Both the position numbers and the translations under genes were made by a program. From Diadema setosum (Eukaryota > Echinodermata > Echinoidea > Diadematoida > Diadematidae): a DNA stretch of 64,000 nucleotides. The stretch covers positions 35,534,316 to 35,598,315 of the forward strand of contig NC_092702.1 in assembly GCF_964275005.1 (NCBI RefSeq), written 5' to 3'. Every line of letters begins with the position of its first letter. The first letter of the stretch is position 1. This document shows positions 1 through 13,386 of this stretch, one piece after another. The notes under the pieces are model-generated. The model worked only from the letters and a program-made list of their open reading frames with translations, was not told the DNA's origin and did not search any database.

Positions 1-2760
1 GTTCTGTGTAGAAATGTTTTTATTGCAGTGACTGAAAAAAAAATAGGCTTGTAAGATCGCATTAAAAGCAAAAAATGAAAATCGTCAATTGCAAAATTTT
101 CAACTTTTGTTTTTCAAGAGGAGACACTTGATAGGATTTACTTTAAGATGCCTAAAAATTAAAGCCCTAAGGCTGGAAAAGATGGATTTTTTTGTTTACA
201 TGAACTTTGGGTTTTTACTACGATCGCTAACATCCGTCACCGATACTAAAAAGTTGTTGGCTAACCGCATGAACTGGGCATCCTTGAAATTGGACCACGC
301 AAGGGTCTCAAACTCACGGACAAACATGCACTGATGCAGGCCAGGAGGAGCGAGAAAGTGCGCTACGAAATAATATGCGCATGCGTACTAGCTGTATCGT
401 CTGCTGATACATAGAACGGACGCACAACATCAATCGCAAAACTACTCGTACCAGGCCACCACATCGCAGCTGAACTACTTGAGCTGAGTTGGTCTCTTCG
501 ATGTTGCATGGGAGCCAAGAACTTCCCGAAAGAGAGAAGGAAGCAAGGTGGCAGTAATTATTCTACCCGGAAATATTTTCGCTCTCATTTTTGTATTCTA
601 TCAGTCTGCATGTTGTGAATGAACTGAAAGGAAGAATCCCGCCATGTCTAGAAGGAGTGCATACTTATGGAATATGTAGTCACAAGATGGTATGAGGAGA
701 AAGTATTTTTCCGGGATTCGCTAAAGGATATAAGGTAAGACCCGGGTAAGACTAATCATTAAAGCTCTGTCATGATATAACAAATACTTTTAATATGATA
801 TTCTTTGTATATGTCACATATGCATAGAGTGACTGGTAAGGAGTTAAAAATTATGGTTAATTACAATTACTGTACACGATGCTTGAGGAGCGCAATATCA
901 TTCGTACGATACGGCAGGAGCTGGGTATAGCTCCCGGGACATATCCGGACTGAGAGCCGCGGAACCCGCGAAATCAGCCGCAAGGTCCATGGGCGTCCCC
1001 AACTTGTTGCGTGAAAAAAAAAAAAATGACATTCATTCCACTTAGTATAAAATTCAAGGGAAGGCAAAACCAAACAATCACTATATAACATTGTAGGATT
1101 TCAACTATGATAGTTCAATTAGAAACCAATTAAGTATACAATTTGTTGTCGATTTTTTGCCACATTTTATAGTTGGTTTTGAATTTGTTGATCTGTATGA
1201 ACTGTATGAACAGCTGTAATTGCCCTTGCAAATGGTCAATTTCACTTCAATTTGCATTTCTAAGAAATAAACACTCATTTTTAAAGGTTGTTGAAACTGT
1301 TTGGCGATGTTACATTGCTCAAGATTCAAAGCCATAAAGTATCCGTTATGAGTCAGACGCAGGTGATCAAGACATTGATCGTCAGGTACTTGTTTGTTTT
1401 TGTGCCACATTGTTTGTATACTCTGTCAACTTTCTCCCTTTTTTTTCGTTAGAATTGACTGTCCCTCTGAATATTCCCTCCTCTCTCCCTCTCTCTCTCT
1501 CTCCTCTTCCAATACATCATCCTCTCTCTTGCCTCGATTGACACGACCCCACCCCATCATAATCCGATCTTTAAATGTTTTGAAGGATACATTGAATTTG
1601 ACAATCGATAATGCAACAAGAATAACAACAACAGCAATGTCTGAAGTGAAACTCTTTAAGACTTATAAAGATCTATTTGAAAACTTCGTTGGAGCTCTGT
1701 ATACCATCTATAGGTCTCCAGATTGCAACTTTTGTGCGCCAATACTTTATATACCCTGCAGTATGTGGCTGTTGTGTACCAAAACGTATTGATCCTGAAT
1801 GATGAGTTTTCCCCTTTCATGCCAATCCTGGCGGATAGCGTCTTATTTACACGCTAATGTGTTCTACTTACTTTGGTTAATCGATGCAAGTAAAGTTGAT
1901 GTCCTAGATCCATTCAATCTGAGGCTATCGAATTTCTGAGAAAATTACGACGAAATGAAAGGACTTCAAAACCGACGCTGGCTTTAGCTCATTATTATAA
2001 GCATTAAGCTCTATAGCTTTCCGGGAAGCAATTTCAAAGTGTTGGATTAAAATAGGGAATTCAATAGACATCAAATCAAAAGGAATAGAATATGCCGCGA
2101 TTTCTGATCTCGTTTCTGTTCCAAATAGTTATATAGTTCCTTTGAGCAGTAATTATGAATAGGAAAGATTTCTTTCAAATCTCTTTCAACTAACGACGCA
2201 GACGCACAAAAACACACGACCGCACATTATCCACACGAAATATTTTATGTATTTTATACCATCTTTCAAGATTAAGTACAAAGAGCTATGTTAAAAAAAA
2301 AAAAAAAAAAACATTGAAAAAGGTTTAAGCACTTTCGGGTTTTTTATACGAAGCAGAATTTGAAATCTATAGAAGAAAGAACCTCTTATACTCTACCACT
2401 TTACTTCAGCCTTCATTTCTTTTATTTTGGTGAATACTTCTAACAAAGTGAAGTACATTGGGTTTGTCAATCTGAATCTACATCATTCTTTCTCTTTGAA
2501 CAATGTTCATAAAAGATGTTAAAAGCCCTTAAATATAAGGAGAGAAGGATTGTCCCTTTTCTTGAGGACACCTTTTTAGTAATATTATTCATAGCATCTT
2601 TAGCATCAAAATGTTATGTCCTTAAAAACTTCATCAGAGTAATGAATACTTTCACTGAAACCAAGTGACCTAACATGTTCTATTACAAACGTGACATTGC
2701 TAAATTCTTCTTCACTGCATGTTTTCCCCCGCATATCAGTCGTCGATTCCAAAATGGAAA
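1..2760. other. No recognisable gene
   Basis: Both strands carry only short open frames without family motifs or convincing splice sites. The stretch holds a CT-rich run near 1478-1505, a poly(A) run near 2292-2311 and a GC-richer patch near 930-1000. I see no transposon ends. Confidence 0.5.
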
Positions 2761-3099
2761 CCAGTTGCTATGGTGATGGTCAAAATACGAGAGCTCATTT
2801 CATCCAGGGGAGGGTGAAATCAACTAAACAACTGCACAAAGGAGAAAAATAGAGCTGTCAAGATTATTATGATGGATCGGACACCGATCAGATATCGTTT
2901 CTGCTTTTTTGACGGAGTATAGTGTCTTGTGACAGACAATGGGCTGGTAAAGGGGACAGCTTTGGCCTGGCCCATGGAACAAAATCCATTGTGAATACGA
3001 CATCACGCACACACGCACACATACGCACTCACACACTCACATCAGTGTGTACAAAATATGTTTGGATTTTGTTTGATGACCGTGTTACAAAATAGAACC

Positions 3100-3129
3100 A
3101 CCTCCCCCACCCCCCACCCCCCCCCCCCC
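3100..3129. repeat. Poly(C) tract
   Basis: C-rich run broken only by single A bases. It is the first of many long G or C homopolymers in the window. Confidence 0.9.
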
Positions 3130-3324
3130 TTGATGGCAGGAAGTTAGCTCTAATATTTTAAGAAAACGTATAGATAAATTATAGTAGCTCGACAAAGTCG
3201 TCTGAACTCTATCCGTCCACTTCCGGCATGCATTGTAGTCATTGACTGATATCCAGAGTTGTATCTGTAAGACGTCCATCATGTCCCAGGAAATGTAGAA
3301 GGCTCGATGTCCACCGATGTCAGA

Positions 3325-3356
3325 CCCCCCCCCCCCCAAAAAAAAAAAAAAAAAAA
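3325..3356. repeat. C tract joined to A tract
   Basis: Thirteen C bases run directly into nineteen A bases. The same C-to-A junction recurs at 8304-8332 and, more weakly, near 49031-49050. Confidence 0.9.
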
Positions 3357-4526
3357 TCGACTAGTTATTTTATCAGCAGCAAAATGAATCATGCATGTCG
3401 ACTGAGAGAAAATGGCTCACTTAGCAAATTAGGATGAACATGACCTCTTTTAAATATTTTTTTTAAACAGTGAAGATTATGATAGTAATGTTGAGATTCT
3501 TGAGTTCGCTATAATTTTCTTTTCATTCAACGCAAGGTGGAAACACGCTTAGCGGTACATGTATAATCAGATCACGCGAAATATCACTAACGAGAATTAA
3601 CTTGCGAGATAGTTAGTTATTGCGAGATTTGGTCATTGTATTGGATTAACCAGCAAGATTTGGTTGAACTTGGAAATGTCTGTTAAGATGATAATGATGG
3701 TATTCTCAACACAGGAGAAAGAAGGAAGCAATTGGTTGTCAAGTTGTGGGGTGCAAAATATGACCGCTTTCAATATTTAAAATCACCGTATCACCCATAA
3801 TGTACTTTCAATCCTGCATCCTGCTCAAGACTGTATCTCAACAGCTGATGTTTACTGATTATTTTTCAACATGCACATTACGGGAAATCGAGACAACATT
3901 TCGCACTTCCGAATGACGTTTTCTATATGTTTGGGGAAACAAGAACCGTAAGTTTGCCTGACGAGCGCGAACGCTGATCGTGAACTTTGTGTAAAAGCTA
4001 TGTCAGAAGAGAGAGAGAAAAAAAGCCTTCCGATATCTCTCCACTTAATGATGTATTCGCGACCACAGAAGTGTACTAAAACGGGCTTTGAGAACTCTCT
4101 TCCCACCTCCCTGTTGTTAGGGAGCGTGTTGTATGTGCTTTCACGAAGACACCAATCCATTCTTCATCAATGATCCCCATGCACTTCTGTTCTTTCTTTC
4201 TTTCTTTCTTCGAGACAGGCTCCTCATCCTTTGAGAAGTCGCTCGTCCGTTTGTCCGGCGTTGACGTACCAAATCAAAGAGCCAAATCGGTGGACCATGT
4301 GTTTCACATAAATCATAAGTTTTATATTAAAGCATGGCTCTTCCTCGCCTTTTCCCACACTTTTTTGGTACGGCCCTGTGACCTGTATCCCATATGCGGC
4401 AAGCAGAAATTGCATTCCACCTCACACAGGAGAGCCAAGAGCGGGCCTTGCACTTTTCAACGGAGTCGCGTGGATAAAAAGTTCAAAATTGCGATAAAAA
4501 AGGAGAACACTATCGTTTTCGACTAA

Positions 4527-4559
4527 CCAAGGAGGTATCACACATTACTACCTCCTTGG
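4527..4559. repeat. Short hairpin, CCAAGGAGGTA type
   Basis: The arms CCAAGGAGGTA and TACCTCCTTGG are perfect reverse complements around an 11-base loop. Related hairpins lie at 18341-18368 and 22377-22394, and a CCAGGGAGGTGG variant at 20248-20286. The recurrence points to a dispersed mini-element rather than a local terminator. Confidence 0.7.
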
Positions 4560-5075
4560 ACTATGTGTCAAATTGTGTCTTAATAGGGTTCTTGGGATTA
4601 ATGACACATTCTGTGTTCACGTTTGAATAATATTACAAATGAAAGTTGAATTTAGATGGGATGTGAAATAAAAGGTAATTAATGTGCATGGAATATAAGT
4701 GTGAACATGTATGCTTTGACGAAACAGCGATGTCGGTAACAATCCATTACGCAAATTACGTGACGCATACATGAGTGATATCAGCCAATATTTACATAGC
4801 GCATGGGATCTGATGAGCACCAGTATTTCGTGAATATTATATATGTGAAACTTCGAAACTGTATATCGTTTGAATTTCGCGTCCGAAGGTGGTAACGAAA
4901 CTTCCATATAGGCCTACTATAATATTGTCAGATTTTACTCAGTATCTGACTTGGATTTCGTTTCATTTCAAAATCAAATTTACTCTAGCCAATCGTATGA
5001 ATGTAAGGATGTCATTGTACATTGCTCATCATAACTAATAATCATGATGCATTTCAGTTCGTTGGGGGAAGGGCA

Positions 5076-5076
<1 letters not shown>

Positions 5077-5115
<39 letters not shown>
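5077..5115. repeat. (AC)n microsatellite
   Basis: Uninterrupted CA dinucleotides over nearly 40 bases. Confidence 0.95.
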
Positions 5116-5117
<2 letters not shown>

Positions 5118-5162
5118 CAGAACTGTCTATAGCGGCAACCTAAGGGAGGAAGAAAAATGGCC

Positions 5163-5250
5163 GTTATAGACGAGCCTTCGGAATAACGATCTCTGTTTCA
5201 TTTTCGGATTAATGAAACTTCGGAATAGCGAACTTTCGGGATATGAACTG
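5163..5250. repeat. Remnant of TTCGTTATTCCGAA fold-back family
   Basis: Contains short words such as TTCGGAATAACG, TTTCGGATTAATGAAAC and TTCGGAATAGCGAAC. The same words build the larger elements at 17455-17950 and 27615-27897. It is probably a decayed fragment. Confidence 0.5.
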
Positions 5251-5599
5251 TAACCGCTGGAACGATATCGACGCCTTTTGAAAACATCGTGTTGGTATTC
5301 TGTCGCACTGACTATGATGACTGAATTTCAACCGGCACTGACAGAGGAGATTTGATCTTAATCAGTTTTCATCATATTAATTGCCTGTATCTCCTCGGTA
5401 TTTCGAAAATATAATTGCGTTCTTAATGTCACGTTCATACTCGTTTTCTTTTTGGCTGAACATGCTGAATGATAATTGTATTTTGTGCCCATGTACTTGC
5501 TATACTGAGAAAACAATTGAATTGAACTGAAAAATAAAATCTGAATGTCAAGTTTTAGTTGTCGAGTTGTGTAAGGACAAAACATGTCAGTCGTTGTGA

Positions 5600-8500
5600 T
5601 CCAGAAGAAAAAGAGGAAGAATCAAGAAGAAAAAGGTGATTGGCAAATCTAAATTATTCAGTTGGGGTGGCGAGTGGGTTTAGACGTCCTCCAGGATCAT
5701 GAATAAATACAACAGTGGCAGCTATCCCAGATACCGTCGACGCGCTTAATGTTGGCTTCGGTTTTTCTCGCATCTCGCTAACTGTCACTGCGAACAACTA
5801 GTGAGCGTCTTTGGAAAAAGGCCATATAACTGTCTGGTCAGATGTAGGTCGTGTAGTGCAACCCCAAAAGGTGATTTCTTTTGTTTTCTTGTCCTGCCAA
5901 AATACAACAAACACACACTCCCTCATGCTGGAGAAAGGGATTAATGCATCACCTGTTTCCCTTTCAATCATCAAACTTTCTTCAAGAGTATTTTGCTCCC
6001 ATTGTCATAATACTCTCTTTCATCTACAGCCGTCTCTCAGTACAATCCATCACACTTCCTGGCATTTTTATTTTGTCCTTTGCTCTTGTTTGATTTATTT
6101 CGATGGAGGTGTTTCTTACAACCGGTTGCTAAGAGTGCATCCTGAACCTAACATCAGGCCCTTCGGCATAGTTGGCCGATACTGGCAAAGGTTTCCAAAA
6201 AAAAAAAAAAACGAAGCTGCTGCCAGGCAAAATGTGACTTGCATATTAATCTTTGTCCACTCCTTATACTCAATGATCGTGAATGATTATAATTTTTGTA
6301 ATCATTACTATAAAAATTTGTTGCAGGACAACCGTGGTTAATGAAAAAACAAGTGCAGCTAATCAAATTAAGTATGCTATATTCCGATTTATTGCCCCCC
6401 CCCCCACACTAGCCTTATGTGCTTTATAATACGACATCAATGGCCAATATTAAATATTACTGGAAATGATGTGTAGCGCGCGTCTGTTTCGATTATTTAG
6501 AATTATAGAGTACGTTCGATGGCACTGCCAATACGAATTTGAGCATCAATCTATATGCGGAAGTGTTTCTAGTTTTACAATATAATCAAGTGATTAAGTA
6601 ATTATTAAGTAATTATTGAACGAAGAAAAGTGACCACAGGAAATGTATACCCTCATGATATCTGCGGACTTTAGATTACTCTGTTTCAAGTGCTCAATTG
6701 TAACAAATACAAGATTATCTTGTGTTGTTTCTTGAGGGTGAGAGCACTGGAAAAGTTGCTTTTTTTGGCGCCCCTCATATGCCAAGGGGAAAAAAAAGTC
6801 ATTTATACGACATATCGTGAGTAAAACGAATTAAAGATTCGGCGACGGACTTTTATTGGGATACAAAGGGGGGGGGGGTATCACACTTTTTTAGAGTACT
6901 CAAAAAGGCGAACAATTTATGAGGATAATATTGTAAACTATTCTTGCTATGATTCTGCAAAGCCGGCTTAGCGCTACAGTGTCGTCAAAATTCCAAGCTG
7001 ATCGTAGAAAGACGAGTCAGGTTCCTATAGATAAATCAAGAAAAGTGTACATCACATGCACGTACAAAGTCAGTGAAGATCGCAGGTTAAGGGAAATAGC
7101 ACTGAGCCAGCCTAAATCCGCAGATGTGGAGGTTAGTCTGAACCGGATCGGTGGCGGAGTCAGTGATCATGGTGATGAGCGAGATTGATGAAAATAGCTA
7201 TTACATTCTTAAGGGGAAGATTATGACAGAATCTGATGAGTGTTCATGATTAGCTTAGATAAAGCCCAACTATCCACAAACCATCGATATAATTCGACCA
7301 AAGGAAATTGTGTGGAATGGGATATCTCCTAAAGCCTGTAAACGAGACCAGTTGTACTTATTTCTTTATGAATGTGATTTTATCTGTTTCGATCCGAGTG
7401 TGTGTGTGTGTGAGTATGTGTTTGTGTATGTGTGTTTTGCACATATACTACAAGCAGCTGTGATTTTACGAAAGCATATGCGAAAGCATATGCGAGAATA
7501 TGTTATATATATATATCTTAGAAGACGTATAGCATACTAGCGCGTCAAGAAAATGTGATGTGTTGTGTACGAGGTTCGCTTTGTAAATTTGACGAACTTT
7601 TAAATTGATAATCATGGGCGACTGCTGATATAGCTACATACGTTGCAAACTATTAGAAGAATAAATGCAGAGTTTCAAATCATGTTTGTCAGACTTTAAA
7701 CGGGTCGATTATTATAGCATCATTGGTAAATGACGAAATCGCTTTAAACGGATAGCCAGGTGGTAGTGTCGCTGCCCGGAAGGAGTCCCGTGGTTCCTTT
7801 TTTCCGACCTGTTTGTTAAGATTACAATTCAGCAGTTGCGATCTAATAAATTTCATTTGTTAGATCGAGACAAACTGAAGAAAATTCAAACCTCAAGAAA
7901 TGCATTTCGAGACAAGTGCTTTTCGATAACCAAAAATTTCTTGAAATATTGAATGTATATCAAAGCAGTAATGATGTAACATAATCAACAGCAAAGTGGT
8001 TAAAATTGAGAGGGTCGTAGACTTTCCTGATTCATTGGAACATCAATGCCCGTATAGTTGGTCACTTTCAGATATCGACAGGGAAGTCTATAGATTGTGT
8101 AAGGATTTACTTGAACCTATAATGATACATGATGAAGAATCGTGTCCGCATTTTTTTTTTTTTTTTTTTTGTGCAAAGAAGACATTTGGGTTATAGGTAT
8201 AATTCCTGAACATTTGTTTAAACAAACACGATTACGCACAACAGCAGACGCACACAGAGACACATGTACACTAATGTTTCACCTATGCAAGACGCACTCC
8301 ACTCCCCCCCCCCCCCCACAAAAAAAAAAAAATGTAGAAGAAAAGGAATCAGATAACCTGAAGAAAAAACATTCTTAGCAATATTACAACCCTGCGATAA
8401 CGTAAACTTTTAGCCTACTAACGGGACGGAAATTTTACTGTCTCCCAAATACACATGGGCCATACTACGGGAATATCATAGATCAAACTTCTTGGCTACG

Positions 8501-9540
8501 TCCCAAAATTTATGTTATTGGTAACATTATACATTCGTTTAAGGGTTTGTAAACTGTCAGATGACGGAAATAAGCTGCTTTCGATAGCAGTCATGTTTTT
8601 GCTCGTGTTGGTGCTCCGGTGCTGAGTGGTTTTTGGGGACGAGTTAAGCCTTTGTATGCTTTGACCGCCGATTACCACAAAAAACCCATGAACATTGTGT
8701 ACAGTACTCTGTCCAAAATCTCTGGCCGAGAAAGGGTTACCTAAAGATCACTCACGTGCCTCGTTTGATCAAATTTCTGTTGTTAGGTTCATTTTTGCAT
8801 GTACAGGTCATTGTCTTGTCGGAAAAGTGCTGACAGGCTCTAACGCAACATGTATGAAATTTGAACACGTTTTAAGCACTTCCTTTTGTTAGACACTAGT
8901 GCAGATGAAACCATACAGCTCTTAAAAACAACTGTGAAGTATTTGAAATAATACATCGGAAATTTGAGACGCTCTCAACCCCCCCCCCCCCCACACAAAA
9001 ACTGTGCTTGCTGATTTTGCTGCAGATAGGTCTATTGGTACGACATCTTCTCATGGTGGTCTTTACAGAGAGGTCAAACAACATTAACTTACAGGGTCAG
9101 AAGGTATATTTTGTAGGGCAAGTTCAGGGTCTGATTCCTAACGATTCTATCGGGTGTCGTGGTCAATAGCCGAGTTCGCGGCCATCTGACTCGATTGCGC
9201 ATGACCGTAAATTTGGCAGTGTGGTGGCTCGTGACACAATCTCAAGTCATAACCTTAATCGTATGGAGAAAGAGGGAGGGGAGGGAAGAGAGAAAAACGG
9301 AACTTTTCATATGATAAAGTAAACCAGAGAGACACAACTTTTCTTTCGAGCAATGTATCGTTCTAAAATCAAGAGAAAGGTGCTGTTCAAATTGTGTAAG
9401 TAGACTATTGTTATGCCAGAAAAATAATTCTATTTTTCAGGTTGTCTGTACAGATAAGTCCGATCTATCTTTGAAACAATTCACAGATAAACAAATGCAC
9501 ATAGCACTGTATGAGAAGTAAACAGTTAAAATGTGAATAG
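5600..9540. other. No recognisable gene; simple repeats
   Basis: Contains a purine-rich run near 5606-5640, poly(G) or poly(C) tracts near 6393-6405, 6869-6878, 8304-8317 and 8979-8992, poly(T) near 8152-8171, and a GT-rich patch near 7399-7435. The open frames here carry no recognisable domain. Confidence 0.4.
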
Positions 9541-9550
9541 ATCCGGGTGC

Positions 9551-9780
9551 AGGTCACGAGACCGATACCCACGAGTCATACAGCTCACGAGTTATACAGC
9601 CCACGAGTCATACAGCCCATGAGTTCGGCACTATAAAAGCAAACAAGGCCCACGAGACCAACACATTAAACCCCGTGTTGTATCTGTCGAACTCGAGGGC
9701 GGTTTTTACCTATTGTCGGCCTCATGGGCTGTAGGACTCGTGGGCTGTATGACTCATGGGTGTCGGTCTTGTGGGATGTC
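9551..9780. mobile_element. Fold-back element of CCCACGAGTCATACAG motifs
   Basis: The left part reiterates motifs of the form CCCACGAGTCATACAG. The right part reiterates the reverse complement, ACTCGTGGGCTGTATG. The outer ends (CACGAGACCGATACCC and GGGTGTCGGTCTTGTGGG) are inverted repeats of each other, so the whole unit can fold back. A second copy with the same ends lies at 20453-20656. It has no coding capacity. I do not recognise a named family. Confidence 0.7.
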
Positions 9781-10245
9781 CCCATCATTCTTCATAATGG
9801 AACACATTGACAAGTTGCCATGAATAGCGGACAGCTGGATGAAATAGAGCGCAGTCTTGTGCTGAACATCTAGCAGCAATTCTGTTTTAACTGTTGATTT
9901 CTGACCCTAACGAGATGATTGTATAACATCAAAAGACTTATAAGCTTTATTTTCGAAAGATGGCATCATGTCTTAGCCTGGCCCTCTGGCTCCTTGCCAA
10001 TGTTTTACAACAGCGTTGTGGAACATGAACAGCACAATTTTTTTAAAAGGCATATTGACAGAGAAGTTCGTGCAAGAACACTTTAGCGATGTGACGTCAA
10101 CCTGGTACAGAAAAACATAGAGTACAACATAGACAAAGGTTTTTCAGCTCTCTCAATTTGTTTTGTTATCTTTTTCCATATCACTGCTTTTGTATCAATG
10201 GACATCTTCGTCCATCTCCAAAGAAGATGAAGTGGTCCCTTGAAC

Positions 10246-10437
10246 GGGTCTAGGGCAATTACCCCCGGGCAATTACCCCAGACCCATCCCCTGCATGGCC
10301 CTAATCCTAATCCTGATCCTGAACCTAATCCTAACCCTAGCCCAAACTCCTAACCCTTAACCTAATCCTAACCCTAATCTTTACTCTAACCTTACCAGTA
10401 ACTAGTATTTAGCCGGAGGTATAGTTGCCCGGATACG
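10246..10437. mobile_element. Mini-element with telomere-like core and 9-bp target duplication
   Basis: The ends are inverted repeats (GGGCAATTACCCCCGG on the left; CCGGAGGTATAGTTGCCCGG on the right). The middle is a degenerate run of CCTAATCCTAACCCTAA-like words. The 9-mer CCCTTGAAC flanks it exactly at 10237-10245 and 10438-10446, which fits a target-site duplication. A 9-bp duplication is typical of Mutator-like elements, but no transposase is present, so the superfamily is an inference. The insertion is into LINE-derived sequence. Confidence 0.65.
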
Positions 10438-10563
10438 CCCTTGAACAAACTTCGTTCTGCATGTGCTGCTTTTGTGTCAGTTGTGAAACTCCGGAATGAT
10501 CTCCCCCAGCATACCGTGGACATCAAATGCAGCAGGACCTTTAAATCTACAATTCAAAATTAA
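10438..10563 (+). pseudogene. LINE reverse transcriptase C-terminal tail
   Basis: An open frame of about 40 codons ends at TAA 10561-10563. It contains the pattern VVKLRNDLPQH followed by CSRTFKSTIQN. That matches the conserved tail of non-LTR retrotransposon ORF2 proteins (W/R-N-x-LP ... FKSxL). It is cut at its 5' side by the mini-element at 10246-10437. A second copy on the opposite strand lies at 11104-11195. Confidence 0.6.
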
Positions 10564-10699
10564 TCCAAACAGTATAATCATTTACATCTGCACATGCTGC
10601 TTTTGTGTCTGTCTCGAGTGTGATCAGCCGTATAATTTCATACCTAGTAGATAAAATTTTCGTCAAAGATTCAGAGATATTCACTCCACTTCAGCAGGG

Positions 10700-10866
10700 A
10701 TACTCAGGGGCAGATCCAGGAATTTCGTAAAGGGGAGGCGCCTTCACAAAATTAAAGAGAGGGGACGCACCCGCCCCCCCCCCCATTTTTTCTTTTTATT
10801 TTGTTTAAACAAGAAAATAAAAAGGGGTGCGCGCCCGGTGCGCCCCCTCTGGATCCGCCACTGATA
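10700..10866. repeat. Short imperfect inverted repeat
   Basis: CAGGGGCAGATCCAGGAATTT at the left and CCCTCTGGATCCGCCACTGA at the right are diverged inverted ends around C-rich and A-rich runs. This looks like a small MITE remnant. Confidence 0.4.
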
Positions 10867-11103
10867 CTTAATCTGAAAGAAATCAAGTAAATGCAGAGCT
10901 GCTCTTATCAACGCCACAAACTTAAAGACGAATGGAAATTTGCAAGTGCGTGCGCGCGTGTTGCTGTCATTAACATTATTAGCATTACATACTTGACCTT
11001 ATACCTTGTGTTCATTACTTCCGAAAGGTCCTCTGGGGACTATAACTGGTATTTTAACTTGGGGTACGACGAGAGTGGAGTTTAAATGATTACACAGGTT
11101 GGA

Positions 11104-11195
11104 TTAATTTTGAAGCGTAGATTTAAAGGTCCTGCTGCATTTGATCGTCCAGGGTATGGGGAGATCTTTCCAGAGTTTTACAACTTCTGACGAAT
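11104..11195 (-). pseudogene. Second copy of the same LINE tail
   Basis: Read on the minus strand, the segment encodes KLWKDLP, then CSRTFKSTLQN and a stop. This closely matches the plus-strand copy at 10438-10563. The two copies point at each other, about 0.5 kb apart. Only the extreme C-terminus is visible. Confidence 0.55.
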
Positions 11196-11199
11196 ATAA

Positions 11200-13380
11200 T
11201 ATGTTGCCCTGCGTTTAATGGCTAAATGATCTTAAGTGCTTAGTATTGGAACTCGCCTTCCAAGTCACATATCAGACTCGTACAGAAGAGCTCTTTAGAT
11301 TCAAATTGATGTAACCAGATGAAGAGGTACGGATCGGGTGAGAGGTGTTTTTTTTTTCTTTGTTTTTCTCGGAGAACCCGGAAGACTTCGTCCGAATGTC
11401 TCGTGATTTTCTTCAGTTTAACACGCTGATCATGACTTGTGTAGTGCTTATACCGTATTAACAGGGAGGCGATCCTCCTGGTATTGATATCCGAGATTCC
11501 AAGGCAGTCTCCTTCGAGTCTTCCAAACAGTCAATAGTAGATAATCTGTTCAGGCTCCTCGGCATGTATAAAGGACGTTTGGAAGATGTCTCAGTTATAC
11601 CCTTTCTGCATGCTTTTTGTCATAGTTCTGATTTTGTCTGAGATGTGAAAAATAAAAACATTCTGGTGCATAAACCAAGGAGATTGGAAAGTCCCATCTC
11701 CGTGCATGTCGCATTTCATTTCAAAGAGATGGTGTGTGGATTTAGAGATATGCCTACATTTGCCGGTCCTTTCCTCGTACACCTTGATTTTCTGTCATAA
11801 AAAAAAGAAAAGAAATGTGAAATATATAAAATCAGCCAGAAAGCATATTATGTCTGGCAAATTAATTCTAGAAGGGAATACATTTCGATTTCGATTTGGC
11901 TCTCTTGTTGGCGACAACAATGAAGAGTTGAACACGACGCTCCCTGTTATAGACTTTAAAGGAAAAGCGCAGAAAGGGCACAAACGGCGAACCAAGATCG
12001 AATCGCACAGGTGTGTGGTATATACGTTACAACCGGACAGGTGGCAATCACCTAGCCTTGGTACAAATTTCAAAGGTTTTACTACATTGTGTGCAAGTTC
12101 AGCAACCATGTTTATTCACTTGCCCACTCCGTCTTTTGTTCTACGTAAAGTGGATGTTAGTGCATCTTTGTATTTGTCTTTAATCTTCCTTGTCATGTTC
12201 GTGTACCAAAAAATAAGAACAGCTGTGTCGATGATAATGCTTTTTATTTGCCCGTCTTGCTACTGTAACCACAAATGATACTGATTCATACTTCGTGGAT
12301 TTCGCCTTGTATTCTCCAGCATATGGGTCAAGACGATACGGCAGAGCGCGTCATCGACTTGGATGGAGTAAATTGAGCGCGATCGGCGTACGTGCGACTC
12401 TGGCGAAGTCACTGCCCTGCGACTGGCCGATTTGTGAGATGTGGGATGACTTCCGTGTATCCCTCTGACAGTTATGAATGTTTCTCAGTCGCTCGGCGAA
12501 TGTGGAAACATGACCAAGTTTGCAAGACTTGATCGGTCTGATTACTGGATGGCCTGCCAAAAATGGGACAAATGAACTTCCGCAAAGGCTCGAGTGTTTG
12601 TTTGCGGGTATTTGGGGTTCGTTAAGGCTTGATTTGTTGTCTTATTGTTATCATTTCTTAAGGTAGTTTTTCTTCCTGTCATTGATATCGATGTCGATGA
12701 CCTATCAGCCCACGTATTGCAAAGAGAACACGGATTAAAGCTACAGATACAGTAATGGTGTTTTCTATATACTGAATACAGGTGGAATCCGTATAGAACC
12801 GATATGTCATTTGTCTTACAGTATTTATAATTTTTATTCAAATAAGACACACTCAGTTAAACTGACTGTTTTTCAACTGAAGACTATTGTAGTATCATTC
12901 GAGGACACCATTAATCTAAAGCTGTTGTTTTTTTTTTTCCTGTGTATTTTCCTTGATGGTAAAGCTTTAAATCCCCCGTTTAAAACCTTTCAGGCCACCC
13001 CACCCCCACAGGTGTATTTCTATGCTTTCTTAGGCAGAGCTTCGCCATGGCTAAACAGCACGACAACTTTATTCCACTCACAAATTGTACATAATTGTTA
13101 TATGTCTATCCGTAAATGCAGGGGCAGCGATCGCTGCATAGAATACGTTTGAGCCCTGGATTCCTTGATGCACATCATGAAGAACCTTGATTCATATCTA
13201 TTATCTTTCACGTTATATACCATGTGTTACCACTTAACAACGAAGGCCCAGTGAAATACCAAATTTCAATATCCACTGATTTCCACAATAGTCGGAAACA
13301 TCTGGGAAAGCATTCGACAGAGAAACGATGAAATAAAGAAGATTTAGATGTTTTGTCATGAAGTTATGAGAGGTATATTT
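11200..13380. other. No supportable gene
   Basis: A 190-codon open frame at 11706-12278 (plus) has no domain signature and is interrupted by A-rich runs, so I do not call it. A short acceptor-preceded frame near 12319-12373 ends in TGA after about 18 codons. It could be a terminal exon, but nothing supports it further. Confidence 0.35.
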
Positions 13381-13386
13381 TATATT

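Noticed and set aside
1105..1410. 101-codon minus-strand frame
   Set aside because: No recognisable motif, no splice or promoter context, and composition like neighbouring non-coding DNA.
5811..6341. 176-codon plus-strand frame
   Set aside because: Contains a poly(A) lysine run and no motif; three overlapping frames are open.
10290..10390. True telomere end
   Set aside because: The repeat is degenerate, about 100 bases long and enclosed by inverted ends with a target duplication.
11706..12278. 190-codon plus-strand frame
   Set aside because: No domain, mixed low-complexity and hydrophobic sequence, A-rich interruptions, and an overlapping antisense frame of similar quality.
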